From Protostelium mycophagum (lineage: Eukaryota > Evosea > Variosea > Protosteliida > Protosteliaceae): a DNA stretch of 50,394 nt. The notes under the pieces were generated by a model. The model was not told the DNA's origin, did no database searches, and saw only the letters and a program-made list of their open reading frames with translations. Positions 32,563 through 45,058 of this stretch are shown here, one piece after another. The stretch lies in contig MZNV01000172.1 in NCBI GenBank assembly GCA_002081555.1, positions 1 through 50,394 of the forward strand. The letters run 5' to 3'. The translations under genes were made by a program, and so were the position numbers. Every line of letters starts with the position of its first letter. Positions within the stretch are counted from its first letter, which is position 1.

Positions 32563-35500
32563 ATGACCGAAGGAAATGCAAAAGCAATAACTATACTCGT
32601 TCGCCAGTTAGTGCAAAAGACTTTCGCAGATGTGGAATCTAGCGAGGAGAGGGAGAGGAAAATCAACATCTTCTTTCCAAAAGTCTTGATGATACTTGGG
32701 AATCAATTGGAACCCAAATATACAGACGATGAGGATACCCTTGTTCAAAAGATTCAAAAACAGTGTAAATCTGTTTCACGAACCTCCTATGATAGTAATC
32801 GAGAGCAGTAATGAGGGATGAGGGAGCCATTTCTGTAAGAAAGTTTATGGATGTTTATTCGAGGCTAAGAAGGACGGGAATCAAAGATCGACGGCCTCTT
32901 CTGCAAGTCTTAGTGGAAGCCTCTCAGAATAAATCCAAGCCAAGAACAAACATTTTGGCAACAGATGTGGGCTTTTATAGAATGAACAACCCTGAATACA
33001 AGTGAGTGATGAGCCTGACCACCACCTAATAGATATAGGCCACACAATTCCCTTCAACCTCGCACAATGGAATTATCCACACCTGTGCAACCTCCTAAAG
33101 TTAACCAGACGACAACTTTTGAAAAGTGTAATTTTTTTGGAGTGTCTGTCTATTCACGATTTTGTACATCTCTCAAAGATTATAATTATATTCATTGATG
33201 ATGGCAGTTGGTAATGAAGTGACGGAGGAAGCAATAGTGAGAGATTTGATTTTTGTGTTTCAAGGGGTTGATGGGCGGTACATCAAGTATGACGTGGCCA
33301 CAGAGGGATATGACGTCAAGGAGGTAACCAACCCTTATCATTATTTAAACCTAAACACTTAGGTCCGAATCACGACGGCAATTAGAGACAGAGTGAGGAA
33401 ATGTGCAGAGCTTGGACAAGAGTACGCTAGAATTACAAAAATATTGGACCAGTCACGAGAGGCAGAATACAAAGGAGAGATACCAGGTATGATGAATAAT
33501 CAACTTATGAGCTCATTTGTTAGGAGAGGCATGTGGACTTGTCGCGCAGAGCTTTTGTGGAGCAGTTGAAGAGGAACTGACTGATTATCTGAGGCTGATT
33601 GCTGCTTTAGAACATCAAATTACGATAAATAAGGAGTTTACAAGTCTAAGGGTGATCGTTTGGATGGAAGCCCCACTACAGAGGATGACATTGTTGGGAA
33701 AACTTGTAGACGAGGCGAGGGAGCGAAGGGGTGGTGCTTTAGTCTCTGCTGTCAGGACCTTTTCAGAACACGGGGACACTTTCATTTCAAGCTATGCGAG
33801 TAGGATATTAAGCAAGGTAAATATTTATATCCATATATAGATAACATCATATTCATGGTGAACCAGATGTGCAAGCCATTATTTATGATGATATGGAGAT
33901 GGATATCAAGAGGTGAATTAAATGATCCATTCAACGAATTCTTTATTGCTTCAGACAAAGAGGTAAAGATAGTATATTGACATACGATATCGATAATAGT
34001 AGGTCCCATTACAAAGAATGTGGTATGAGAAGTACACTCTAAGGTCTGATATGTGCCCGAGCTTTATAAGTCAATCCCTGGCCAGCAAAATATTGATCAT
34101 CGGAAAATCTATAAACTTTTTGCAAGAATGTTGCAAGGTGAGAGAGATGAGGCACAGATTAAAATTAATTAATTTTCATAGGATACTGAATGGGTGATGG
34201 GACATATATCTAATGCTCATAAACTCTTGCACAAAGGGCAGAATGCCACTTTAGAATATACGGATGGCATTGAAGAAGACCTAAAAGTCATCGTGGAGCA
34301 AACAGGAGCTGATATACACCGCCGATTAATCGAGGTATAATGGAATTCATCTTCATTACATAATTATGATAAAGGTATTCTTTAAAGAATACAAATTCGA
34401 GGAGCATTGCTGGGCAATAAAGAGATATTTACTACTGGGACAAGGAGATTTTATAGAGTGTCTGATGGACTTGCTAGAGTCAGTACTTTATCAACTAAAT
34501 CACTCATCTAATATATATCTAGCAATGAGTTGAGCAAGCCCTCCACAAATTTCTTCAGGCACAATTTGATAGGAATATTGGGCCAAGCAATAAGAAGTTC
34601 AAACGCTCAATATGATCCGAGGGATATTGCTGACAGATTAGATATCCGCCTCCTCGAGGATAGATCCAAGGTAATCAATGATATACATATGAGTGATAAG
34701 AATGATAGGGAAATAAGGCAGTCCAAGGATGGGATATTTTCTCATTAGATTACAAAGTGACATCACCGATCAATACCGTGCTAACTCAAGGGGTTATGAA
34801 GACCTACTTGGAGATCTTCAACTTTTTATGGAGAGTAAAGAGGGTAGAGCACTCACTCTCTCATGTCTTTAGATTACAAACCAACTCCTCTCATCATATT
34901 CCACTCATGAGAGAAGTAAGAACCGGTATTCATTCTAGAATACATATTAATGTACTCCAGATTGCCGGAGAATTACATAGATGCCATGCTCTCAGAAATG
35001 AGATGATCCATTTTGTCCACAATCTACAATATTATATTATGTTTGAGGTGATCAATACAATATCTACCTATCATCAATAATCACAGGTTTTGGAGATATC
35101 ATGGCAAGAGTTTAGAAAAGACATGAAAGCATCTCGAGATTTAGACATGCTCATTGCTGCACACGCAAAATACCAGAGGAATATAGCCGAGAAATCATTT
35201 ACAGTCTCTGCCACATCTGACCCTGATTTATTACGGGATATTTTAATCATTTTGGAAATTATACTCAAGTAGGAATAGTTGATACTCCTATGACCTAATC
35301 ATACCAAGGTTCTGTAGAACACAAGAGAGGATGTACAGAGTGATAGAGGAAGAGAGGCAGATGAGATATGGGATACACACAAGAAGCAAGCACCAACCTA
35401 CCCCTGTCTTTCATCGATTTGAACTAGAAGCATCATTACGTGAACAGATAGAGAACACACGGGAAGAATATGAGGCCTCTTTCAAATCCTTCATGTCCTT

Positions 35501-35663
35501 ATTAGGTACAATACCATTAAATATCATCAAATAAATATTCACAGGAAATCAAACGACCGAGCATCTGAAATTCTTAACGTACAGATTGGATTTTAATGAA
35601 TACTTTGAGAGAAGGGACAGAAAAGGATCATCCTCCAAACAAGTCGATTCCTTCCTCGATTAA
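32563..35663 (+). CDS. Gamma-tubulin complex component 3 (GCP3/Spc98)
   Basis: GCP3 nucleates microtubules as part of the gamma-tubulin small complex and ring. An N-terminal helical region (MTEGNAKAITILVRQLVQKT) leads into EEAIVRDLIFVFQGVDGRYIKYD, the typical GCP3 entry to the GRIP1 domain. Then follow GLVAQSFCGAVEEELTDYLRL (about 33530), PLQRMTLLGKLVDEARERRGG and SEHGDTFISSYASRILSK, a block with MMIWRWISRGELNDPFNEFF (33880-33950), and ILIIGKSINFLQECC (34095-34135). The C-terminal GRIP2 part includes LRNEMIHFVHNLQYYIMFEV (about 34990) and ends HLKFLTYRLDFNEYF. The TAA is at 35661. About a dozen short introns interrupt it; the first is 53 nt, ending near 32825. I estimate 800-850 residues (human 907). 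The start is 32563, or 32518 if the upstream in-frame ATG is used. Confidence 0.93.
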
Positions 35664-35684
35664 ATCGAAACTTGACTCTTTATC

Positions 35685-37879
35685 TTATTCAAACACCGCT
35701 TTCGGCAATAACTCTACGGCTCCCTCTCTATCACCATATTTTAAGAGTATGTAAGCTTGTAATAACACCGCACGGACACCCATCTTACTCTCCATTGCCT
35801 TAGAAACCATCTTCTCAGCCCCATCAAAATCCCCCTACAGACACTCATCATCACATTACAATGATAAATCATTACCTTCATAAGATGAAGCACGGCCATG
35901 TTCACGTGGAGAATGTACTTGGTGTCGATGTATGAATTCAATTCGTTCCCAAGTGTCTTTACCTCTATCGGCTCTGGCATCGTCTGTCTGAGAGGATCTA
36001 ACAACTACAGAGTGAATATATATAGAGGGAGTTCTCCAATGAATACCTTGACAGCTTCTTCTGTTTCATTTAAAAGACACAATGCCTCCGCAGCGTATAT
36101 AGAGGCAAGCATCTTATGAGAGTGGGTGTTTGTCAACTCTATGAGCTTTCTGCTGTGTGATAAGGCAATAATTGGGTTGTCACAGCATAGATGAATGTAT
36201 CCACTTAGAACTAATGCGCTCTCTAAGATATTTCTGTTAAAAAGTGAGATATGAAGGATTTGTGCATATATGTGGATTGATATTTACCTATTGAGAGTGT
36301 GATCGATTCCTGCGTTGATATTTTGTTCTGATATATATACGGCATTACGAACACATTTTGAAGCAAAATTTAAATTCATCTGCCCGTCTGTGTTCTCATC
36401 ACTGGAATCATATTTAATCATATTTAATCAGTCTTTTCTATGTCGGTTTTGGCTAAATATTTTGTTGATCTCTTTTAGATGAATGCATCAATACCTCTTC
36501 GTGGAGTGTTCGTCTCTTGCTCGAGGTTCTTTTCTTATGTATGAGTTCTTGGTTGTGGATAGTGATATTAATCTACTCCCATCCTCTACTTGGGCACATC
36601 TCTCTATGCAAGAGCTATATTGCATCAACCTATTTATCATTATTCATGCTGTATTTTGGTATTAATACAAAAGCATAATAAAATGTTTAGTACCTTGTTC
36701 TAGCGATCTTTTCACCATGGTGATATGCCACGCATTCCGCACTTCGCAACCACAATCTCGCTGATGATTTATTGCAACTCAATCCCTCCATAAAATATTG
36801 AAACGCTGGGACGTACTTTTCCACCAACAGTAATTGATAGGCAGAACTTGATGATATCTCCTTCCTATCTTTTGATATCATCCTAACACTTGCTTCTATT
36901 CTCACTCAGATATTATTTGTTATCATAGAAACAAATATAAATAAATATATTATAATCATTCACCATACAACTTCTGAACCCTCTTTTGTTCCTTTTGCGC
37001 AAGAGAAAAATGCCACAATGCAGAGTGATGTTTTTGCATGTGGTGATAAAGACATCCGAGGTCGTGCTGTTGGGTTACAGATGATTCTTGTCCTCTTAAT
37101 TTCTCAATTGCCTCTGGATATTTCTGTTGGTGAGTATATAATCGTGCCCCGATGCTCTTGACTCTTTCATCTGTTCCATTCTTGTCCAATTTTAGTAATA
37201 TCTCATACTCACTCTTTGCTTCCTGTCCTCTGTCAATCCTCTTTCATTTCAATCAATTTTATTACCGAGAAATTACGGGCTTGTATGTGTGCTTGTGCTC
37301 TGAGTAGAAAGAAGTTGATGTGATTCGTGTCACCCTCTGTGAAGAACTTCTGGAAACGGATTGACATGTGATCCAATAATTGGGGCACGTTTGATCTGTT
37401 CAGACGGAGTGCGACCTCCCCATATAGCAGACATATCCGTAAGGCAAGGGTATCCCCGACCTTTCCAATGTCTAAAAAGAGAGCACACAAGACCTATTGA
37501 TCATCACTAAATTTCTCGACATACACGCCGCTAAGTCAATGAAACCGACTTTGCACGCATTCAAATGTAGCGTACTCCCATCAAAAATATTCACCTCGTA
37601 CGCTGCATTGAATCTTCCTAATTGACAAAGAGCGAGTGCCTCATTATAATTATTTGTAGTTGTCTTTTCTGTGATCGCAGTCAATCTGGATAAGAATGCG
37701 GTGGGGTCCGTTTGTCCTGAATTTAAGAATTCTGTGAGGGCTCGATTTCCGGTGACTGCTGGGTCAGAGAGGTGATTGAGTTTTTCTAAAATTTCCAAAG
37801 TGCTCTTGTAATCTTGAATTTCAAATGAATTCTTGGCTGTTTGGGCTATATGCAGAAGATCACTCTCTGTGGTGTTCAT
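35685..37879 (-). CDS. CCR4-NOT complex subunit 10 (TPR protein)
   Basis: CNOT10 pairs with CNOT11 as a module of the CCR4-NOT deadenylase. The N-terminus (DLLHIAQTAKNSFEIQDYKSTLEILEKLNH) is a TPR-like repeat. Later blocks match CNOT10: NYNEALALCQLGRFNAAYE, INFFLLRAQAHIQARNF, DLGCLYHHMQKHHSALWHFSLAQ (human GCIHFQLGKHHLAAFYFSKAL) and KSSARLWLRSAECVAYHH (human PLLWLRLAECCI). The final exon encodes TPR-like AVLLQAYILLKYGDREGAVELL and stops with TAA at 35685. I estimate 550-620 residues; human CNOT10 is 744, so loops are shorter. An upstream in-frame ATG at 37900 is an alternative start. It converges with GCP3: the two stop codons are separated by only 21 bp. Confidence 0.83.
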
Positions 37880-38171
37880 TGTCTGTTCTCCTGAAAACAA
37901 CGGTATTTAGCGTAAGTCTCTTTGCTCTACACTTTTTGTGACCAAGAGTGACGTCACGAGAAAGGTAGGAGGAAGAGAGAGAGAAATGCATAGATGTTAG
38001 ATGATGTAATGATATGGGGAATGGTATCCTAAGATGATGAAATGGAAAGTGTCCGTTGAGAAAGCGGGAAGGGAAACGGAAAAAGTGGGTGATTTTAGGG
38101 GGCATTTTGCCCCGCTTGGAAGTTGAAAAAAATTGTGGCTGCATCTTGCATCGGACCTGAAGCGGCAAGGG
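37880..38171. promoter_or_regulatory. Divergent promoter region, CNOT10/Pumilio
   Basis: This is a 292-bp region between divergent starts. A purine-rich stretch on the plus strand (GAGGAAGAGAGAGAGAAATG near 37970 and GGGAAACGG near 38080) is the main feature. A TGACGTCA-type CRE palindrome (GAGTGACGTCACGAG, about 37948-37962) lies inside and could bind bZIP factors. Confidence 0.5.
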
Positions 38172-40836
38172 ATGCACAGCAACTTTGGCGCTAGCAATGG
38201 CAGTGCCAGAGGAGCTATATCCAGAGGTCAACAACAGTCAGATCATCAGTTGAAGCAGTTGGCAAGTGTCCGCTCCTCTTCTGCACCTCCCATCATGCCA
38301 AATGTGAGTCCATCATGAATATTCGATCTTTCAGCGGTTCAAAAACGGAGAATCTGAAATGTTAAGGATTTTACAAAAGTGGTACCTACTACCGAGAGTA
38401 TCAGTCCACAAGATCCGCGTTTAGATCCTGCTTATTGTGCATATTATTACTCCCAAAGACCTCTCGATCCTAGACTCCCTCCCCCATTACTCAGTCCTTA
38501 TTCACATTATCCCTCCTTTCTTTCCACTCAACATACCTCTGGCCTCTCCCCCACTCAGGTAGAGTATAACCTCTCTTCCCAAATTTAATACTTTCTCAGG
38601 GCCAGAGTGGTGGCTTCAGGAATTCTCCACCTGATTTAAGCCACCTACAGAGCCTCATCGATACAGAAGATGAAGATGCTACTCCCTGGCCAAGCAGCAA
38701 TGGGTCTCAGCTTGACCAGTCCTTAAAACCCAAGTCCTTGGTTGACAAGATTCAATCTGATTTTCCAAGAACACCCTCTCCCATTTATCAAAAGGCTAAA
38801 GCAGAAGAAGCCTTAGCTGCCAGTATGTCCTCTAATGCTCTGCCACCAAGAGTGATGTTGCAACCACAGCCACAACACGCAAGATCACAGCTGCTGCAGC
38901 ACTCTGCACCTCAATATAACAATGCAAGGATGAAGGATATCCAGAATCAGGTTGGTATTATTTGTGGCTAACAGAAGATATTGATTATAAACAGATTTAT
39001 TTCGACGCAACAAACGAATTGAGTGAATCTCTCAATGAAATGAGCTTGAAATATGCGAATGCTCCTCCAGATTATCATAATACTCCAATTGATTCCTACA
39101 AGAGACCCAACCAAAACAATCCTTCTCTCAACGGTTACTATGGGAACATGCACGGTTACAGTCAGCAACAGTTACCTCAGTTCATGCCCGTCCACAACGT
39201 TCTGCAGAATAACAACAATTATAATATGCAGAGAAGTAAGACCAACGGAACTCAACAGGTGAGGAAAGCTACCATCACACAATGATGACATCAACTAGAT
39301 GTATATGCAGCAGAGTGTCATCGGTATACCCGATTATTATAATGCTTGGGGAAATGAGAGTATGTCACCTCCTGGGAGAAGTATCCCGAATAACAGAATG
39401 TTCTCTGGTAATAATAGATCCGATAGAACGAACGATAGGAATCCTAACAATGCTTTCTATCCGACCACTCCTTCCTCGCCAAAAGATACTTCAAGGTACT
39501 TTGTATGATTATGGAAATGTATAATGGAAGATGATATTGAATAGATCCACAATGCTAGAAGAGTTTAGAGTCAATAAGAATAGAAAATATGAACTCATGG
39601 TGAGTATAGAATATGTCATACAGAATATGTCGTACAGGATTGAGGAATACAGGACATACTCGGTCATGTGGTGGAATTTAGTGGAGATCAGCATGGATCT
39701 AGATTTATTCAGCAGAAATTAGAGAGTTGTAGTGAAGATGAGAAGGAGGAGGTCTTTATTGAGATATTACCCCACGCAATGCAACTGATGGTCGATGTAT
39801 TTGGGAACTATGTAATACAGAAATTCTTCGAATTCGGAAGCAAAGAGCAGCGAGCTTATCTCTGTGAGAGATTACAAGGCCACGTACTTCCACTTTCTCT
39901 TCAGATGTACGGTTGTAGAGTGATACAGAAGGTAAGATGTCTTGTGATCATCACATTCTGATGGGTGCAGGCAATTGAGGGAGTGGGAAGAGAGCAGCAT
40001 CAATGGATTGCTAAAGAGTTAGAGGGCAACATAATGAAATGCGTCAAGGACCAAAACGGTAATCACGTGATACAAAAGTGTATAGAAAAGATGCCAGCAG
40101 ATTTGATCCAGTTCATCATAGACTCTTTCCAAGGGGAGGTGAGGTCATCATCATCATCTACAATTCATAATCATTCACAGCAAGTCTACCAACTGGCCAC
40201 ACACAGCTACGGTTGTAGAGTTGTACAGCGCATTTTGGAATATGCAGAAGACTCTCAGAGGGATCCCGTTATGGAGGAGCTCATGAGATGCTGTGCCAAT
40301 CTTGTGCAAGATAAATACGGCAATTACGTCATACAGCACGTGTTGGAACACGGTAAGAGAAAGGACAAGACCCTCATAATCAGCCGCATGAGAGGTAATT
40401 ATTACTCAATCCATTCACTCTATTCATCTACAACTAGGTCAAATAGTGCAGCTCAGCCAGCACAAATTTGCGAGCAATGTGATAGAAAAGTGTGTACAGT
40501 ACGGAACTCCTCAAGAAAGACTCGGTATATTGGAGGAGATAAGCGCTTCTAAAAATGACAGGTATCGATCAATTTATAATACATGCTTATATCCATATAT
40601 ACCTATCTATATAGCTATATGTATATCCCTTTGACCTTTGCAGTGCCTTGGTGATCATGATGAAAGACCAGTTTGCAAATTATGTCATTCAAAAGATAAT
40701 CGATGTTGTAGACGATCAACAGAGAGAATTATTAGTACAGAGAATTAGACCACACCTTCCCGCCCTTAAAAAGTGTACATACAGCAAACATATCATAACA
40801 CATGTGGAGAAGCTGATGAGCATTCAGAATCGATAA
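38172..40836 (+). CDS. Pumilio/PUF RNA-binding protein
   Basis: This is a classical PUF repressor that binds mRNA 3' UTRs. The N-terminal low-complexity half carries [17 protein letters not shown] (about 38430-38480) and [16 protein letters not shown] (about 38735-38785). Both are short motifs known from Pumilio N-termini in plants and other lineages. The C-terminal Pumilio homology domain starts about 39670 and has eight repeats with recognition helices SRFIQQ, NYVIQK, CRVIQK, NHVIQK, CRVVQR, NYVIQH, SNVIEK and NYVIQK. By the PUF code these read 5'-UGUAUAUA-3'. Several introns interrupt it, including ones around 40140-40180, 40395-40438 and 40560-40642. It ends [20 protein letters not shown] plus a short tail. 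I estimate about 700 residues. The start at 38172 is the second in-frame ATG; 38133 is the alternative. Confidence 0.93.
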
Positions 40837-40907
40837 ATAGAGTTGTATACCACGGAATGTCCCTTTCTTTTGTTGACATAATCAATCACCACAGTGGAGA
40901 TGGTTTA

Positions 40908-43609
40908 TTATTCATCTCCGCCAGTGGAGTGTGTTTGAAATAATTTCTTCACAATCTCGAAGGTCCCATCTATTGATACAAAACCACTCATCACAAACTG
41001 TAAGATTCAATAAAGAACAACTGAAGATCACTTACCCTTGCACCTTTCTTTGTCTCGATATTGAAGGTGTCCTTTGCGGACCATAAAAATCCGAAGGGGC
41101 GGAGAATATTCTTGATTTCTCCATATAACAACTTGACTCTTAGGTCTTGATTGGGATTCTGTTTTGATTTGAGTAATGGTAGATGGGTAAAGCCATACCT
41201 GTCTGAGAGCGTGGAAATAAACGCCATGCTCGGTGACGTACAGATTCCCTTTTATGCTGTCCATCGTACAGCTTGGATAAACTAATCCGGGTGTTATTTT
41301 TGAAATCGAGAGAGAGCTTACATTCGATCAAGAATTCGCTGGGTTTCATGAAAGAAAATATGTTGTGCATCGCAGTGTTTTGGTCTTGGTATTTGTGCAC
41401 AAATGCGGCATAAGGCTTGTGGCGGTCAGAATCATCATCCTCCAAAAATGTCACTGGTATAGGGCTCGTATTTGGCGGACACCAACTGAACCCTATTTTC
41501 CTCAGCACTTTATGATTGTATTATAATATACATTATATATTCATATATATAGATATTGTATATCACCTGATGCTATGGCCTTCTTTTCGAGTTCGTTGTA
41601 AGTCGCATCGGAATGTACCACGGCGTTGTTCTGAGATGTTCCTTTCCGCGGCGTAATGGGATTTTTCAACTATTTTTAATGATTTTGTTGTTGAATATCT
41701 AAACTAACATTATCTGTGGAATGTGATGTGGTCATTGTCTTCGGAGTGGGGGTTGCTGGAACAGAATTTAAACTTCCTGTCGCCCTTACTGAATTATAAC
41801 TATCGCTTGCAGCAACTATTTTTACTCTGGTTTCGAATTGCTGAATGATCCAAGGATACCACTCGTGGAATTGTATGTGCTCATCCAGTGCTTCTTCATA
41901 CATTTTCTATATATCATCAGACAATCTCCACTCGACTTTAATACCTTCAGATCTACTTCTTGGAATAATACGGCATTCTCTGGGTGCTTCAAGAATAGCC
42001 CTATCTTCACTGCTGCTGCTGCTGTGAAAAAGAACTCAGACATCGTAGCCCCGGGGTCCTGATGAAAATATTCAGAATAAACAAATACAGATATAATATA
42101 CATATATATATAAGTACAGATATAATATACAGATATAATGTACATATAATATATACTTGAGGATTATCCAGAGGATTCTTTTTTACTTCGCCAATCACCT
42201 GCTGATATTAGCAAGATGAATCAAAGATTATTGAGTATACCCTGAGGTTTCCAGTATGTGGACGTGGGGTTGTGTTATTCAAGCCTTCATTAGGTTGAAG
42301 GGGTTGATTTTCTATTGTGGGAGGGATATTGATGGATAATTCCTTCTTTCTATTATCTATCGATTCGGCTAATTCGGCAAATAATGATCCAGTCTGTAAT
42401 ATTCATTATATGTAGTGTACTATAATGTCTTTACCTGATCAATACCAATCTGATGCTGTGGATGTGCATGGTGATTCTGAACAGCATTTCTCTCTTCCCT
42501 CATATGCTCTGATAACTATGCACGTATTTCATTAAATATAATCATTCTGAATAATCGTACCTCCGCATTCTCTTGTTGCAATTGAGAATTTTGTTTGACG
42601 AGAGTAGCTATTGTGGATTGTAGACTATTCATTTGATCTCCATAACCGTTCATCTCCTCTTTATACTTGATATGGGGTTAAGATGATATGAGTATTGTAT
42701 TGATTACCAATTCGAGCTGATCTCTTGCTTCATTGGCATCGTATTCTCTCTCCTTCATCTTCTTCTTGATATCACTATTCACTTTATTCAGATTTCTTAT
42801 TTTTTGTTCTAGATGAATGATTTGGGTATTCAAGGCATCCCTCTCAGCTTCTATTACAGATAAGGATCTTCTATATTCATGCTCCCGATTGATTAATATT
42901 TCTAATGAGGCTTGGTGGCCAACTGATTCTTCTTCATGTCTCTCCAGTGATTTTTTCAACTCTGCGAGCTGAAAGTGTCATCGTAACATTTTTGACAATA
43001 GGATTCACCTCATTCTGACCTTGCTTTTCTTTTCGTTGTAGTTGTTTCTGTACTTCTCCGTATTGTGTTTGAAGTTGATCTAATTCTAAGGCCAGGTGTT
43101 CATTTCTCTGTATGAGGAATAGGTAAGAATGATAATATGTATAATCCTGTTACCTCTTGTTGTATTTTATATTCTTGCTCAATATAAGTGAGCTTCATAT
43201 TCTCTTCTTCTTCTCTGTCCGTATATTTCTCACTCTTCGTTTTAAAAGAAGCCAAACTAGACTCCAGCTCTTCTATTGCCTGCTCCTATCAATAATTTAT
43301 ATCATCAAGAGAAATCTTACCGCACTATTCTGTTGGTCCTTTTCAATAAGGAGCGCAATCTGTGATTCCAACTCTTGATTTTTCTCAAGCAGCTGTTTTC
43401 CGATCTCTTGTTACAATCAGAGCTCACCTTTGAAGAGACTTCTCCTCACCTGCGGCCATGGCGAGATCTTGCTGTTTTGCTGTGTAATCTTGCTCTAATT
43501 GTTTATAGGCCTCTTCCCACACCTGTGCTTCAGTTGGATCTGGTATCTCCCCGCTCATCCTTGGACTCGAACTCCAACGTCCCGAGCCCTCGAGAGAAGT
43601 CCTCTTCAT
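40908..43609 (-). CDS. Coiled-coil protein with C-terminal GRAM domain
   Basis: The start is at 43609 (MKRTSLEGSGRWSSSPRMSG). The N-terminal two thirds is coiled coil in many exons (VWEEAYKQLEQDYTAKQQDL, then heptads around 42700-43100 with REHEYRRSLSVIEAERDAL). A middle block (about 41900-42050) is helical and not recognised: MSEFFFTAAAAVKIGLFLKH and EEALDEHIQFHEWYPWIIQQ. The C-terminus is a GRAM/PH-like fold: PSEFLIE, a 38-nt intron, then FYPSCTMDSIKGNLYVTEHG, VYFHAL, LLYGEIKNILRPFG, and finally GTFEIVKKLFQTH before the TAA at 40908. GRAM domains bind phosphoinositides or other membrane lipids, so a membrane tether or vesicle adaptor is likely (inference). It converges with Pumilio, 71 bp away. 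I estimate 650-700 residues. The exact orthologue is unknown. Confidence 0.75.
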
Positions 43610-43961
43610 CTATTTTCATTGAGGATGACATCTATTAAGTCTTCCTGCTAAATTCAGGAAGGAATCATCACCTGATCAGCTCGGATTTGGCTTGTGGTGT
43701 GAAGTTTTAATTAGTACGTAAGTGAGATGTCATTACATATTTCTCCGGAACCAAACAATCTCAGTTTGTCAGTCAAAATTGAACAAAGCATGCTTAAAGT
43801 GCACTGAAGCTGATACTAATATTTGTCTGCAAAGAGATCTAAGACAAAAGAGGATGGCCAAGCATGCTGGGCAACTTCCCATGTTACTGTGTATTAATGC
43901 TTTTATATGATGACAATTTAATATTTTTCCAAAAATGTTGTATTTATTTCTCCTCTCTTAT
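43610..43961. other. Intergenic, no gene seen
   Basis: This is 352 bp between two minus-strand genes. A plus-strand open stretch at 43722-43910 lacks any conserved motif and is not accepted as a gene. Confidence 0.4.
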
Positions 43962-44590
43962 TTACAGGACTTCGAATGCCGGGATGTTCCCGAAAACTGC
44001 GGTATTACCGAATGCTGCGCTCTCGAGCGTGGTGTTGTGATTATCTCTTAATAGTTCGAACATTTGGTCCAGCCATGCCGGAAAATCTGAGCTCAATCAG
44101 CTGAAGGGTATAGGTTGTCATCTACACACCTTTCTGTTCACAAATTCCCCAATCCTCTGTCAATGTGTGTTCTACGGTTGTTTGTGGCTTGGTTGTCTTC
44201 AATTCGGGTTTTCCAAGGGTGGTTTTCATTCCGGATCTTGAGAGCACAGACCAGTTGGGAAGTGGCAAGATGTCATCCTCTGGTGCTTGTCTTTTGATTT
44301 TGCTGGGTCTGCATTCAGCGTGCTCGGTTGGTCTCTCTCGCTTTCCGCATCGTTTGTCTCTCGCGCTGACACACTCTATGCCTTTTCTTGTGCAACGGTG
44401 GCAAGGTCTCACTGTATAATTTAGATTGAGATTCAGAGAAATTGAGATTGCACGGACTCTCAGAGGTTGTATTCTACTCACCCTCGTCACAGGCCGCATG
44501 ACCCACTCGACAACCGAGGCAGGAAGGAATGATCTTCTTTGTGGTCTTTCTGAGGTCAATTAAGGGTGCAATTGGCGACTTGTGTTCCAT
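43962..44590 (-). CDS. Zn2Cys6 binuclear zinc-cluster protein A (171 aa)
   Basis: The three exons are 44482-44590, 44130-44411 and 43962-44086; all phases fit and give 171 residues. After LRKTTKKIIPSC the cluster reads CLGCRVGHAACDEVRPCHRC with a final Cys in GIEC. This is C-x2-C-x6-C-x5-C-x2-C-x6-C, the Gal4-type fold that binds two zinc ions and DNA. The rest is short and basic, then Pro/Thr-rich. It ends in an acidic/aromatic helix (DFPAWLDQMFELL) that could act as an activation or dimer segment. The fungal middle homology region is absent. Both introns sit at the same places and phases as in protein B. It is probably a nuclear transcription factor (inference from the cluster). Confidence 0.85.
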
Positions 44591-45058
44591 CTTTTGGTGG
44601 GTCGTCGTGTTGCTTTCTGAGCGAAAATGATTGAGGTTTTGCGAAAATTGTTCACCTCCAGAACTCTCCGGTCGGAAGGGCCGATGGTTGCATGTGAGCT
44701 GACAAGACGAGGACACCGCGAATGTCAACACAAAATTGGTTGCACGGTTGACGTAAATGATGAAGATTGCGACTCGTTTGACACGTTCCACCGCTGTGGT
44801 GAAAAATCTGTTACTTGAAAACTCCCCCGGGAAGAAATTAGCTGTCAGACCATCTGCGAAATTGCTGCGAAAACAGTGTTTTCCGAATTTTTAGTGGTTT
44901 GGTTGTTGCTTGCAACCAACCGGTTCGGGCTAAATCGCCGTGATAGGTTGTCTCCTGTCAGATTTTCAAATGACGTCATTCTCAGACATCCACGAACTCA
45001 CCTCTCAAAAAAGGATTGATCACGGAGTTGGCTTATTTTCTCTGCACTTGAGAGAGCG
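44591..45058. promoter_or_regulatory. Shared divergent promoter of two Zn2Cys6 genes
   Basis: This is 468 bp between divergent paralogues. It contains a TGACGTCA palindrome (in CAAATGACGTCATTC, about 44968-44982). It also contains CGG/CCG half sites of the kind Gal4-type proteins bind, for example CTCCGGTCGG near 44668 and AACCGGTTCGGG near 44920. Autoregulation is possible but unproven. Confidence 0.5.

Noticed and set aside
43722-43910. Small Cys-containing plus-strand frame
   Set aside because: It has no domain pattern and no matching exons upstream or downstream.
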